Source: Orientia tsutsugamushi str. Boryong (GTDB lineage: Bacteria; Pseudomonadota; Alphaproteobacteria; Rickettsiales; Rickettsiaceae). From it: DNA of 64,000 nt. Both the position numbers and the translations under genes were made by a program. The notes beneath the pieces were generated by a model. The model had not been told where the DNA came from. It made no database searches and saw only the letters and a program-made list of their open reading frames with translations. The first letter of the stretch is position 1; each line of letters begins with the position of its first letter. Below, in pieces: positions 29,915 to 38,426 of the stretch. Where the stretch lies: positions 620,001-684,000 of the forward strand of contig NC_009488.1 in the NCBI RefSeq assembly GCF_000063545.1, in the 5' to 3' direction.

Positions 29915-31516
29915 ATGTTTACTAAACAAATATCGCAAGAAAGATACTTCAAAAAATTAATTACTAGGCAAGATACGAAAGTAGAATCACAAGAAAATTT
30001 GCAAACTGCAACATTATTATCAAAAATGGATGTATGCATAGAAAAAGTTGATCAAGAATTATTTAGGGCAGAGCAAATAATAAAAAAGCAAGATATAAGG
30101 TTGCAAAAACTAAAATTAATACACAAGACATTAGATAATCTTGAGCATAATTACAAACAAAAAATTCTTCAATCTCATGGAATGCAAGGTTTAGATAGTA
30201 ATAAGAAAGATCTATTGATGATAGATGATTCTAAATTACTAAATAATCATGTTAAAGATGAGTTAAGTAAATTAATTAATATGAAAGGAAAAAAAATAGA
30301 ATGGCAGGAAAATTGGCAAACATTATTATCAAAAATGGATGCTTGCACAGAAAAAATTGATCAAGAATTATCTAATGCAGAGCAAATAATAAAAGAGCAA
30401 GGTATAAGATTACACCAACTAAAATCAATACACAAGACATTAGATAATCTTGAGCATAATTACAAACAAAAAATATACCTAAAAGATGCTAATGCTTTTA
30501 TTTCTGAACAGAAAGAAAATTATTTTGTACATTTAATATTAAAAAAATTAGAAACACATAGATCAACTCTTGATACTGCTTTACAGATTTTGACAAGCAA
30601 CAAACTAAGCACAGAAAATCAAGATATAAAAATTAGAGATTTACTTGATACTACATATAAAGCAGAAAATGTAAATAACCTAGAGATAATAATTTGTGAT
30701 ACATTTAATATTATACATAAGGTAAAAAAGTTAATAGACAACACTAGTAAAACCAAAGATGGTGATGCTATTTTAGCACAACATGTACTTGAGATATTTG
30801 AGAAAATTGTTGCTAATCTGCAAAGTAATCAAATTATTTTAGATTATGCGAAACAAAATCTAGGAAAGAGTTATTTAAAGTTATTTTCTGAAGATAAACA
30901 AGTAGATTTAAATTGTAGTTTAGAAAGCACAAAAGCTCAAAATACAGAAGATGTTCCTATCTTAAATAGTAAAACTGAAAAACTTGTTAATAAAAATGAA
31001 GAGATAGCAGATAATGAAATAATACATAAAAATTCCTCAGCATATCTGCAAATATATAATTCAGACTTGAAAGAGATAAAAAGTATAATGCGTGATATAA
31101 AAGAGATAGCAGAAACAGAATATTCAAATGATGAGTGTAATAATGCTATTAAAAGAGCAGCAATAGAACAAATTGATACTTGCATTAGTAAATGTGATAC
31201 TATTTGCAATACTGAAAAAGAAAATCAAAATTCTGATAGCGAAATTACGCTCGAAGAGTGGAAACAAATGACCGAATGTACAAAAGAGAATAGCAAAAAA
31301 ACAGAGCAAAATAATCTTAATGAACACACAACTTTCTTTGATAAAGCTAAAGAAGCAGTTGTAACAGTCGCTTCTTCGTTTTTTAAACTATTTTTACCTA
31401 TAGAAGTAAACAATAAAAATTCTGTTCATGAAACACAAGATCTAGATATTTCAAGTAGTTTTGAATTATTAGATATAAATGAAAACGATACAGAAGCTAT
31501 AGGAGAAGTTCTATAG
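29915..31516 (+). CDS. 533-aa coiled-coil protein with internal duplication
   Basis: The family is not recognised. The protein is long, charged and helical throughout, without signal peptide. Residues about 29-87 and 132-190 are a clear duplication: both read SKMD.C.EK.DQEL..AEQIIK, then HKTLDNLEHNYKQKI. The second half is acidic, with a single hydrophobic patch near residues 476-495 (EAVVTVASSFFKLFLPIEV) close to the C-terminus. Repeated coiled coil and absence of housekeeping homologues make a secreted or surface effector plausible, but nothing in the sequence proves secretion. It has no frameshift although both sides are debris, so it is probably under selection. Confidence 0.65.
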   Translation: MFTKQISQERYFKKLITRQDTKVESQENLQTATLLSKMDVCIEKVDQELFRAEQIIKKQDIRLQKLKLIHKTLDNLEHNYKQKILQSHGMQGLDSNKKDLLMIDDSKLLNNHVKDELSKLINMKGKKIEWQENWQTLLSKMDACTEKIDQELSNAEQIIKEQGIRLHQLKSIHKTLDNLEHNYKQKIYLKDANAFISEQKENYFVHLILKKLETHRSTLDTALQILTSNKLSTENQDIKIRDLLDTTYKAENVNNLEIIICDTFNIIHKVKKLIDNTSKTKDGDAILAQHVLEIFEKIVANLQSNQIILDYAKQNLGKSYLKLFSEDKQVDLNCSLESTKAQNTEDVPILNSKTEKLVNKNEEIADNEIIHKNSSAYLQIYNSDLKEIKSIMRDIKEIAETEYSNDECNNAIKRAAIEQIDTCISKCDTICNTEKENQNSDSEITLEEWKQMTECTKENSKKTEQNNLNEHTTFFDKAKEAVVTVASSFFKLFLPIEVNNKNSVHETQDLDISSSFELLDINENDTEAIGEVL

Positions 31517-31949
31517 CTTCGTCTGTTTATAAATTATAATAGTTTGGCTATCATTATGACCTAGCTATGCTTTTTGAAAAGTATATAATATAACTGTGTT
31601 ATAGTAGCTTAGCTATAGTGCAGAATAGCTGAAGTTATTTTTCGACAAATCTATGTTTTCAATATTTATTGGTTAGGCTGATTATTCCTAAGTAATGAAT
31701 TATTGTAAAAAATACCGGTCAGCTGCTCACCATATTATTAATAAAATTTAGATTTTTAATATGTTGTAGCTGCCAGGTAGCAAACATAAAGATCATTGAA
31801 ACTACTAAAGCAAAAAATATACAGATTGTAAAATTGGAATTATACAAGCGGATATTTCACATGCTACTAAGTATGAAAATGACAGTTGAAATAGCGATCT
31901 GATTGGACGCATACTCACTAGATTAGTATGAACACGTGATATAGAAAAT
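31517..31949. other. Gene-free stretch with IS630-type terminal repeat
   Basis: No gene is supported. At about 31570-31625 lies AAGTATATAATATAACTG and TTATAGTAGCTTAGCTATA, a solitary end of the IS630-type short element (compare 63.22-63.33 kb). The rest is AT-rich, with no ORF of note. Confidence 0.4.
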
Positions 31950-32333
31950 TTATTTCTGTGCTAATAACTCATCTAATTTGTCAGTATTATCAAGATCTTG
32001 TAATTGCATATATCCGCCAATAAATTGGCCATATATAAATATATATGGTACAGTAGTTTGAGAAGTAGCTTGCTTCAATTTTTCGTGTAACTGTTGATTA
32101 TTGCTAATATCTATTTCTTTAAATGATACTGACTTTTGATTTAAAAGTGATTTTGCATTTAAGCAATATGGACATGTTGGTTTAGTATAAATATAAATAT
32201 TATCATCATCATAAATCATAAAATCCTCATCCTGTAAATCTGATTTTTTCATGTATTCTAGTATACCAGTTTTTTCTATAATAAAATATGATAAAATGAT
32301 AGGTAGTATTACAATGATAAGAATTCTTTTCAT
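31950..32333 (-). CDS. Glutaredoxin with N-terminal membrane anchor
   Basis: Residues 45-127 form a complete glutaredoxin: NIYIYTKPTCPYCLNAK with the dithiol CPYC at 54-57, the cis-proline TVPYIFI, and GGYMQL near the glutathione-binding end. Residues 1-20 (MKRILIIVILPIILSYFIIE) are an uncleaved-looking hydrophobic signal, followed by a 25-residue acidic linker. Normal GrxC-type proteins are about 85 aa and cytoplasmic. The extension would tether the active site in the periplasm or at the inner face, so location is uncertain. It reduces disulfides or glutathione adducts. It lies alone, with no clear operon partner. Confidence 0.82.
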   Translation of the reverse strand: MKRILIIVILPIILSYFIIEKTGILEYMKKSDLQDEDFMIYDDDNIYIYTKPTCPYCLNAKSLLNQKSVSFKEIDISNNQQLHEKLKQATSQTTVPYIFIYGQFIGGYMQLQDLDNTDKLDELLAQK

Positions 32334-32540
32334 TTAATTAAAAATTTAAGTGAATTTATTTTAAACCTATGCTTTAAAATAAATAATACAAGGAAGTTAA
32401 AAACTATGTCAAGACAAATGATTCTAATTATATTTGATAGCAACCCTATAGTTGTTTATTCATATTTAGCTAAGTAGCTATACTATATTATAAATCAATT
32501 TATATGGTTGTATGATTTATATTATGGCTTTATTATTGCC

Positions 32541-32969
32541 TTAGTTATTATGAAAGTCATATTTTTTTGAATTATAAAGCTGATCATATATTAATCCCAA
32601 GCTTGTCAGCTTTTGCATTTTATAAATATTAATTAAATATCCTATCAACATTATTATTAAAGAACTTACGATAAAAATATAGAGCTTATTTACTGATTGA
32701 ATATTCACTAAATAAAATGATGTCAAAAAAATAATAGTTAATGATAAAACTAAAAACAGTAAATTTATTTTCTTAAATAAGCTGATAATTATATTTTGAG
32801 TATCATTTAACACCTGTTGATGTTTTTTCTTATTTTTGACTGATTCAATGAATGTAGAGCGGTTTTGATACTGTATTTCATGGTTGTATTCATTATTGCT
32901 ATTTTTTGAATAACCTTTGTTTAACGTATTATTATCATAAAAAAAATAACTGTACTTTACTTGGGCCAT
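32541..32969 (-). CDS. Unknown small membrane protein
   Basis: The 142-aa protein has a polar, Asn/Tyr-rich N-terminal half and two adjoining membrane helices (about residues 70-90, LLFLVLSLTIIFLTSFYLV, and 97-115, LYIFIVSSLIIMLIGYLI), then a short polar tail. There is no signal peptide. I do not recognise a family. It precedes the gene-transfer-agent cluster in the same direction but is 100 bp downstream of its last gene, and may be unrelated to it. Confidence 0.6.
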   Translation of the reverse strand: MAQVKYSYFFYDNNTLNKGYSKNSNNEYNHEIQYQNRSTFIESVKNKKKHQQVLNDTQNIIISLFKKINLLFLVLSLTIIFLTSFYLVNIQSVNKLYIFIVSSLIIMLIGYLINIYKMQKLTSLGLIYDQLYNSKKYDFHNN

Positions 32970-33066
32970 ATCGACTATTCTTATAAATTTCTAGAATAAA
33001 ATTATATTTTGAGAATCAATTTATTGTATATAACTAGACTAAAAAAGTACATAATTAACTATTATT

Positions 33067-33879
33067 TTATTTAAAAGTTTTAAGAGTATCAATAAAAGGT
33101 TCTCCGCGAAAATTTATAGCATTGTTGAATTTTTGAATACAGTTATTAAAAGTTTTATCACATCCTATAGTTAATTTAATTTCTGAAGTATTATGTAAAA
33201 ATTCAGGAATAGTAATACTGGTTTCAATAATACTATTATTATTCATTAACGGAGTATTATAATGCTTAACAATGTTAAATTTATGTTTAGAAGAAAATAC
33301 AGCTTTGCCATAAGCATAGTTTATGGCTTGTGGACAACAGTCAATAACTATAATATCGTTAGCTTGAATATTATGAACTTTATAAGATTTTGTATACTGA
33401 TCGGTATTAATTTTACAATATTTATCTCCTAAATTTGCTCTGCAACTTTTGCTATATGTTTTTAATATAGTTTGATATAGCTTAATACCAATTGATGATA
33501 AAGAAAGGCAAAATTTAACTGTATCATGATTAACCTCAATACAATAGAAAGTAAAAAAATCATTATAAGAGGTTTGATCAACAGTAATTAATATTTCAAT
33601 TCTCAAATTATGAAGAATATGCTCATACGTTATACCTTGTTTTTCAAAAATTCCTTCAATTTCCGCTATAGCCTCTCCTGAATCATTTAGGTTAATACTA
33701 TTTATTACTAGTCCTGAGTTAGGTAAATATAGATTCTTACCAAGCAAAATTGATGTAGGAGATGAAGTTAAATATAATTTCTCTCCAGAGAATAAAGTAA
33801 TTTTATAACAAAAGTCAATATTATTTGAATTATTAATCTTATTAGCAAATTCATCAGAAAAAATACGCATAATTACCAA
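33067..33879 (-). CDS. Gene transfer agent gp13-like protein (DUF2163)
   Basis: The 270-aa product matches the DUF2163 family, gp13 of the Rhodobacter gene transfer agent, a distal tail/hub component. Landmarks are YSKSCRANLGDKYCKINTD (the cysteine pair around LGD) and the C-terminal GCDKTFNNCIQKFNNAINFR followed by GEPF, which is highly conserved. It starts 4 bases after gp12. It is the last gene of the block. Rickettsiales are known to retain GTA genes by vertical descent; activity is unproven. Confidence 0.85.
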   Translation of the reverse strand: MVIMRIFSDEFANKINNSNNIDFCYKITLFSGEKLYLTSSPTSILLGKNLYLPNSGLVINSINLNDSGEAIAEIEGIFEKQGITYEHILHNLRIEILITVDQTSYNDFFTFYCIEVNHDTVKFCLSLSSIGIKLYQTILKTYSKSCRANLGDKYCKINTDQYTKSYKVHNIQANDIIVIDCCPQAINYAYGKAVFSSKHKFNIVKHYNTPLMNNNSIIETSITIPEFLHNTSEIKLTIGCDKTFNNCIQKFNNAINFRGEPFIDTLKTFK

Positions 33880-33882
33880 CTT

Positions 33883-34482
33883 TTATATGACTTCAATTAA
33901 TTCAAGATTACTTATTATAATGGTTTGATCTGAATTAACACTATAGACTAAGGAGTCATTATTGAAGCGCACTTGTACGTCGAATTGATAGGTAATATAT
34001 AAGCTTTGAGTTAAATGGCATGATTGATTATTTCTAAAATATATAATTCCAGTATTATAATCAGCTTCAAATTCTACGATTGCATTATTTTCACTCTCTA
34101 TTTTAACAGATCCTTTAACTGGTTTTGTAATTTTACGGTAAGCAATTTCATAATCATCTTTATAAATTTTTGTTAATTGAAGCTTGTTGCCAATCAGCAT
34201 GTGACTAATTGCTTGTTTACTAACAGTAAAATCAGCATAATCTTTTAACCGAAAGGAGAAAGCTTTGCCTTTTCTAGCTCGAAAAAAACTGTTAAGCAGA
34301 TAAAGCTTCTCATTACTTAAATAACAATTTTTAATAGTATATTTTTGTAGTGGATAGTGCCAGTTAATATATCTGTGCTCACGTCCTGATGCAGTTGAGA
34401 TATGATAGGTATTAAATACCGGTCCTCCATGAGCATGCATTGCTATAAAATCAGGTATGTTAACATCATGAAAATTAGTCAT
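33883..34482 (-). CDS. Gene transfer agent gp12-like distal tail protein (DUF2460)
   Basis: The 199-aa protein has the DUF2460 pattern of GTA gp12: HGGPVFNTYHISTASGREHR, then NWHYPLQKYTI, LNSFFRARKGKAFSFRLKD and YADFTVS. These proteins sit at the tail tip of the particle. The start overlaps the end of the gp8-like gene by 8 bases and the stop is 4 bases from the next start, so translation is probably coupled. No damage is visible. Confidence 0.88.
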   Translation of the reverse strand: MTNFHDVNIPDFIAMHAHGGPVFNTYHISTASGREHRYINWHYPLQKYTIKNCYLSNEKLYLLNSFFRARKGKAFSFRLKDYADFTVSKQAISHMLIGNKLQLTKIYKDDYEIAYRKITKPVKGSVKIESENNAIVEFEADYNTGIIYFRNNQSCHLTQSLYITYQFDVQVRFNNDSLVYSVNSDQTIIISNLELIEVI

Positions 34483-34900
34483 TATATCTTTCGCAATATT
34501 GTAAAATTGATTTATAATTTATATTAAACTTATCTGTAATAAATAGTTTATCAGTGTGCCATGAAACACTTTGGAATCTAAGATTTATTACTAAATATTT
34601 GTTTTGCTGTTTTTCAATGTGAGAAGCAGTAATAACATTTAAAATTTGCTCTCCAAGTGCTATAATTCTATTAGTAGCTAGATCATTAGTAAAAAGAGCT
34701 ATGTTAAAGCTCAATTCATAAGTTATTAAGCCCAGGCTGGTTAAATTATTAGCTGTTAAAAATTCTACTGCTATAAATGGTGTAGGGCTATTTTTGTGAA
34801 AACCAAGGTAAATATTATTAACTTCTTTTCTTAGAATAGAATCAGTATTAAGTAAATTATATATATCCGTTTGAAATTGCTGTAATACTAATAAATGCAT
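34475..34900 (-). CDS. Gene transfer agent gp8-like tail terminator (DUF3168)
   Basis: The 141-aa protein fits DUF3168 by size, position and pattern: LQQFQTDIYNLLNTDSIL at the N-terminus, PFIAVEFLTAN and LSFNIALFTND in the middle, and LRFQSVSWHTDKLF near the end. In Rhodobacter gp8 lies between the head-tail adaptor and the major tail protein gp9. Here the gp12-like gene follows directly. Its ATG shares a base with the stop of the gp7-like gene. Confidence 0.75.
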   Translation of the reverse strand: MHLLVLQQFQTDIYNLLNTDSILRKEVNNIYLGFHKNSPTPFIAVEFLTANNLTSLGLITYELSFNIALFTNDLATNRIIALGEQILNVITASHIEKQQNKYLVINLRFQSVSWHTDKLFITDKFNINYKSILQYCERYND

Positions 34901-35241
34901 TATGCTGGCTCTTTATTATGATGAAGTTCAAAAGCAAAAATTTCTAGGTTATGATTTTGCTCAAGTGGATTGATTATCCTGTGTATCTCAAATCTTCTTT
35001 GCGCAAATTTAATGCGCATATTAATACAGATGGCTGAGCTAAATCTTATGGTAAATAAATAGTAGTCCTCTGTAGTTAAATTACCAAAAGTAAGATTTTG
35101 AGTGATTATTGGTTTATAAAGATATAAAGCTTTTATTTCAGCAAAACATGATAAAACTTCAATCCATCTACTAGTATTACTTTCTTTTGAAAAAAAAGTG
35201 ATATTATGCTTTAGTCTACTACTAAAATTAATGATACTCAT
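34900..35241 (-). CDS. Gene transfer agent gp7-like head-tail joining protein
   Basis: The 113-aa protein resembles phage head-tail joining proteins: FSSRLKHNITFFSKESNTSR, then W..VLSCFAEIKALY, and FAQRRFEIHRIINPLEQNH. Order and overlap with gp6-like and gp8-like genes support the assignment. It would form part of the ring between capsid and tail. Confidence 0.75.
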   Translation of the reverse strand: MSIINFSSRLKHNITFFSKESNTSRWIEVLSCFAEIKALYLYKPIITQNLTFGNLTTEDYYLFTIRFSSAICINMRIKFAQRRFEIHRIINPLEQNHNLEIFAFELHHNKEPA

Positions 35242-35242
35242 T

Positions 35243-35788
35243 TTATATTAATACTTTTTTATAGCTTTGATATATTTGGTTTATATTAGTAAATACCTTG
35301 TGGTCTATAATTCTTCGATCATATAACTCACTTATATGTAGTAATATTCCAGGTTTAATCGCATTAATAATTGAAGGATCTGTAGTTAAAACAGTGTATT
35401 CAATTTTAAAGGACTGATTAATAAAGTCATTGCTTGAAAATTGAATATTAGTGCTGTTGCAACTTAACTGATAAAATTGTTGATCAATAATAGAATTATT
35501 ACTACGATTTTTAACAGAAATAATTTTTTTTGCTGGCACAATTGGTAACAAAATCTTAAGACTTTTAACCTTTACAATTATATAGCAAACATTTTTTTCA
35601 ATTAAATTAATGCGCAGGAATTTTTCTGCATAGCTAATAGCAGCTATAGTTATTGTATTCAAGATTGTGTTTTCCATCTCATTATGAAAGTTGCTACTAT
35701 TTATACGTAGGTAAGTTTTAATTTCTGCTATAGATAACAGTTGTTGCTCATGTATCTTAGTAATATTGTAGTAACAATTTTCATTCAT
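35243..35788 (-). CDS. Gene transfer agent gp6-like head-tail connector
   Basis: The 181-aa protein has the gp6-like pattern LLSIAEIKTYLRINSSN, then IAAISYAEKFLRINLIEKN and, near the end, INAIKPGILLHISELYDRR, typical of the connector family (a helical N-terminal part, and an I..A...H...LY.nR tail). It lies between the capsid gene and gp7-like gene. The start is the ATG 33 bases after the capsid stop. Confidence 0.8.
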   Translation of the reverse strand: MNENCYYNITKIHEQQLLSIAEIKTYLRINSSNFHNEMENTILNTITIAAISYAEKFLRINLIEKNVCYIIVKVKSLKILLPIVPAKKIISVKNRSNNSIIDQQFYQLSCNSTNIQFSSNDFINQSFKIEYTVLTTDPSIINAIKPGILLHISELYDRRIIDHKVFTNINQIYQSYKKVLI

Positions 35789-35821
35789 AATGATTCAACT
35801 TTTTTGCCTAAAGCTATTTTA

Positions 35822-36937
35822 TTACTGTTTAGTTTTAGTACTAAATTGCAAAATTTTTATTGCCTTAGAAACAACAATATCACCTCCAACTCGCTTTACC
35901 GCATAAAATTTAACAAAAGGTTTTTCAGTATATGGATCCCGTGTCATCTTAATATTGGCAGCGTGATCAACAATTTTATATGCTAGTTTAAAATCAGCTA
36001 ATATAATAGGATAACATGGTATAGAGTCATTGGTTAGCTGAGTAGTTGGCATATCGCTTGCACATATTACTGGTATTCCTAGGATTGTTTGTGGCAAATT
36101 TCTTGATAATTTAGGTTGCCAGATAAATCGACCTGATGAGTCTTGAATAGTTTGAATTTTTGCTAAAGTAGTACGATGCATTAACAATGTTGAATTAGCG
36201 TGATAATAATCATCAAGTGAATTGATTAACGATAACAATGCTTCAAGATCTATTTTATGGCATGGTATAATTTCAATACCATATTCTTCAGGATTATATA
36301 ATATACCATGTGGCTGACTAATACCATTTCCTAAGATGAAACTTTTATTTTCAGCATTAGCAAAACTATCTTCTAATCGTTCAATTAGCCAGTTTTCAAT
36401 ATTGATATTAGAATCATCTAAAAGCTTTTGAGTAGCTTTAGGTTGAGCGTAGAGTTCATGTACTGCGATCTTACGGCGCAATAGAGTAGGAGACTTTGTT
36501 TCTGCTCTCTCATCTTGCTCTGCGACCCAGCCAGTTATGAATTCATTATCTTCGATTACTGTATCTAATGCACTGCTGGATATTAATTCGAGACTAGCAA
36601 GCTGACGCATAGGAGATTTATGTTTAATTCCACCAACAATTTTTTGATGTAAAGTTGGTTGTACTAAGTAGCAGCCTTCTTTTTCACTGCCAGCAGTTAG
36701 TTGACTTGATTTAGTAGTAAGTTCTCCAAATCTGATGAATTCATTTAATCCATTATGACTATCATTGGAATTAATTTGGTTGTTAGTTAAAATATCTTGC
36801 CTAGCTATTATGGTTTCTAGGTTATGTATTTTAGTTTCCAGGTTATGGATCATGTTTTTAGATACTAATTCATTTTTATGTTTACACCAATCATTAGATA
36901 ATTCTAAAATTTTGTTATTAATTTGTTCGATTTGCAT
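35822..36937 (-). CDS. Gene transfer agent major capsid protein (HK97 fold, gp5-like)
   Basis: The 371-aa protein has an N-terminal coiled coil (about 1-60, with IHNLETKIHNLETIIARQ) that corresponds to the scaffold-like region, followed by the HK97-fold capsid domain: GCYLVQPTLHQKIV, ITGWVAEQDERAET and ALSLINSLDDYYHANSTLLMH in pieces, LGIPVICASDMPT and KFYAVKRVGGDIVVSKAIKIL. Size and pattern fit GTA gp5. It follows the protease gene by 11 bases. No frameshift is present, which argues for selection. Confidence 0.9.
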   Translation of the reverse strand: MQIEQINNKILELSNDWCKHKNELVSKNMIHNLETKIHNLETIIARQDILTNNQINSNDSHNGLNEFIRFGELTTKSSQLTAGSEKEGCYLVQPTLHQKIVGGIKHKSPMRQLASLELISSSALDTVIEDNEFITGWVAEQDERAETKSPTLLRRKIAVHELYAQPKATQKLLDDSNINIENWLIERLEDSFANAENKSFILGNGISQPHGILYNPEEYGIEIIPCHKIDLEALLSLINSLDDYYHANSTLLMHRTTLAKIQTIQDSSGRFIWQPKLSRNLPQTILGIPVICASDMPTTQLTNDSIPCYPIILADFKLAYKIVDHAANIKMTRDPYTEKPFVKFYAVKRVGGDIVVSKAIKILQFSTKTKQ

Positions 36938-36948
36938 GATATTGATTA

Positions 36949-37503
36949 TTATTGAGTTATGTTGTTTAGCGACTTTTGCGCTTCAATTAATGAATTTAAT
37001 ATGGTAACAAGCTGATTAGAGCTAATAACATCGTATGGAGATGTATGTTTACAGTTTCGTATTTTAGCATGTTTATTTGCAGGAAAAGTAACCAAACTTA
37101 CTTCCCATAATAATGCTGATTTTATTATTCTATTTCCCTTTTTGTTATAACTAGAATCTTCAATAGTAAAACCAATACTAAAATTGTTAATTACTCCTTG
37201 TTGAATTAATGCTGTAGCTTCTTTGCCTTTTTGAATATGTTGGTTAATACTTGCATCAACTCTAACTCCATATTCATCTTCTTCTATATTAGTAATTAAG
37301 CCAATAGGAGAAGCAATATTATGTTGCCATAGTAATTTAATATCAGATAGATATCGATGATGAATATTTTTAAATGCTCCTTTAAGAATATAGTCTCCAG
37401 AACTGTCAACAAGATTAAAAACAGTAGCATATCCGCTAATAATGACATTATCGTGATTAACTGCTTTGATAATTAAATTAGTCTTATAATTGTTGCTATC
37501 CAC
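36949..37503 (-). CDS. Gene transfer agent prohead protease (gp4-like, S78)
   Basis: The 184-aa protein matches HK97-type prohead proteases: ISGYATVFNLVDSSGDYIL, KGAFKNIHHRYLSDIKLLWQ, HNIASPIGLITNIEEDEYGV, GVINNFSIGFTIE and LLWEVSLVTFPANKHAKI. The catalytic His lies in QHN and the Ser in NFSIGF, as in the S78 family. It would process the capsid scaffold. It is the first gene of the block; the upstream gene in Rhodobacter (gp3, portal) is missing, and a partial 143-bp element lies 74 bp upstream. Confidence 0.9.
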   Translation of the reverse strand: MDSNNYKTNLIIKAVNHDNVIISGYATVFNLVDSSGDYILKGAFKNIHHRYLSDIKLLWQHNIASPIGLITNIEEDEYGVRVDASINQHIQKGKEATALIQQGVINNFSIGFTIEDSSYNKKGNRIIKSALLWEVSLVTFPANKHAKIRNCKHTSPYDVISSNQLVTILNSLIEAQKSLNNITQ

Positions 37504-37577
37504 TATTACTTATCTCCATAATGGTTATTAAGTAGTTGGTACTATACTCAATAATATGGTATGCACTAATAGCTAAT

Positions 37578-37655
37578 AGAGCTCTTTCGAAACTGGTTAA
37601 GGTAGTTCAAAATTATTGCTGATAAATGTCGAAATAGACGTAAAAGATTCGGTCT
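37578..37655. mobile_element. MITE-like family A, left part, cut by group II intron
   Basis: The left 78 bases of the 143-bp element (ends AGAGCTCTTTCGAAACTGG, one change) with AAT before it. It stops after GATTCGGTCT, exactly where the intron 5' end begins; the right half is not found downstream. Confidence 0.85.
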
Positions 37656-38262
37656 GTGCGTCAAGAAAAGGGGAATTAATCTTACTGATGAAAGTGCAGT
37701 TATGGAAGGAGAAGCTAGCTCCACTATATAGCAAGTCTTATGCTGCTGAAGGCAACGACAGTGGTAAAGCATAGACAGTGAAACATTCAAGCAAAAACTA
37801 AATGGTGAACGTAATAGCCCCTAAAGTGTGATGTAGTGGAAGTCGATATGTTCTACCACATAGTAGGCAAAAGAAGATTGGAGGTCAAATTAGTGAAAAT
37901 CCAAAAATTTTCAACCACTGGAGTCGCAGGTGTCAGCGAGTTTATAAAGATTAATGACACAACTTGAGAAGTCCTTATAACTCTTACTTAATTAAGTAAG
38001 TATTCAAAGTATAAGTGGTGAAACATGAAGCTTTGGAGATGGTATAAGGATTGCTGAGTTAGCCATAGTAGTGATAAAACTCAATAATGTTGGTGGAGCA
38101 AAGGGTTAGCAGAAAAGCAAGAATGTAAGAGAGAACCAATGACTGTAACAGCATAGACAGAAATACATTGTTAACGAAACTTGAGCATATAAAGTTGCTA
38201 TCATCGCAAAATCAAGACATAAAGTTTAATAATCTTGCACATATTATTGATTATAAGATGTA
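37656..38262 (+). mobile_element. Group II intron 5' part with ORF start, copy 2
   Basis: The sequence begins GTGCGTCAAGAAAAGGGG, the canonical GUGYG 5' splice-site form of group II introns, and is matched in inverse by 17605-18208. The shared end at the same base in two copies fixes the intron's 5' boundary. Near 38165-38262 an ORF start reads LLTKLEHIKLLSSQNQDIKF then NNLAHIIDYKM, like the N-terminus of group II intron maturases. The remainder of the ORF and the intron 3' end are lost at the junction with rep-side DNA. It was inserted into an IS5-family or family A element. Confidence 0.65.
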
Positions 38263-38426
38263 CTATAGGAAAAATTGGTCTTCTAAGGCAGATAGTATAA
38301 GTATGAAGATTTATATAGGTTTGGCATAATGATTTTTGTCAACCTTTTGCATAAAAATTTGATGGTAATTTGTAAAAAAATTATTTTCTAAAACACCTAC
38401 TATAGCTGTATTTTTGGAGATGAAAA

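Noticed and set aside
31225-31413. Minus-strand frames inside the 533-aa gene
   Set aside because: Antisense shadows of a long, codon-consistent gene.
37566-37790. 74-codon minus-strand frame
   Set aside because: It crosses the junction of the family A element and the intron 5' end, so it is a chance frame.
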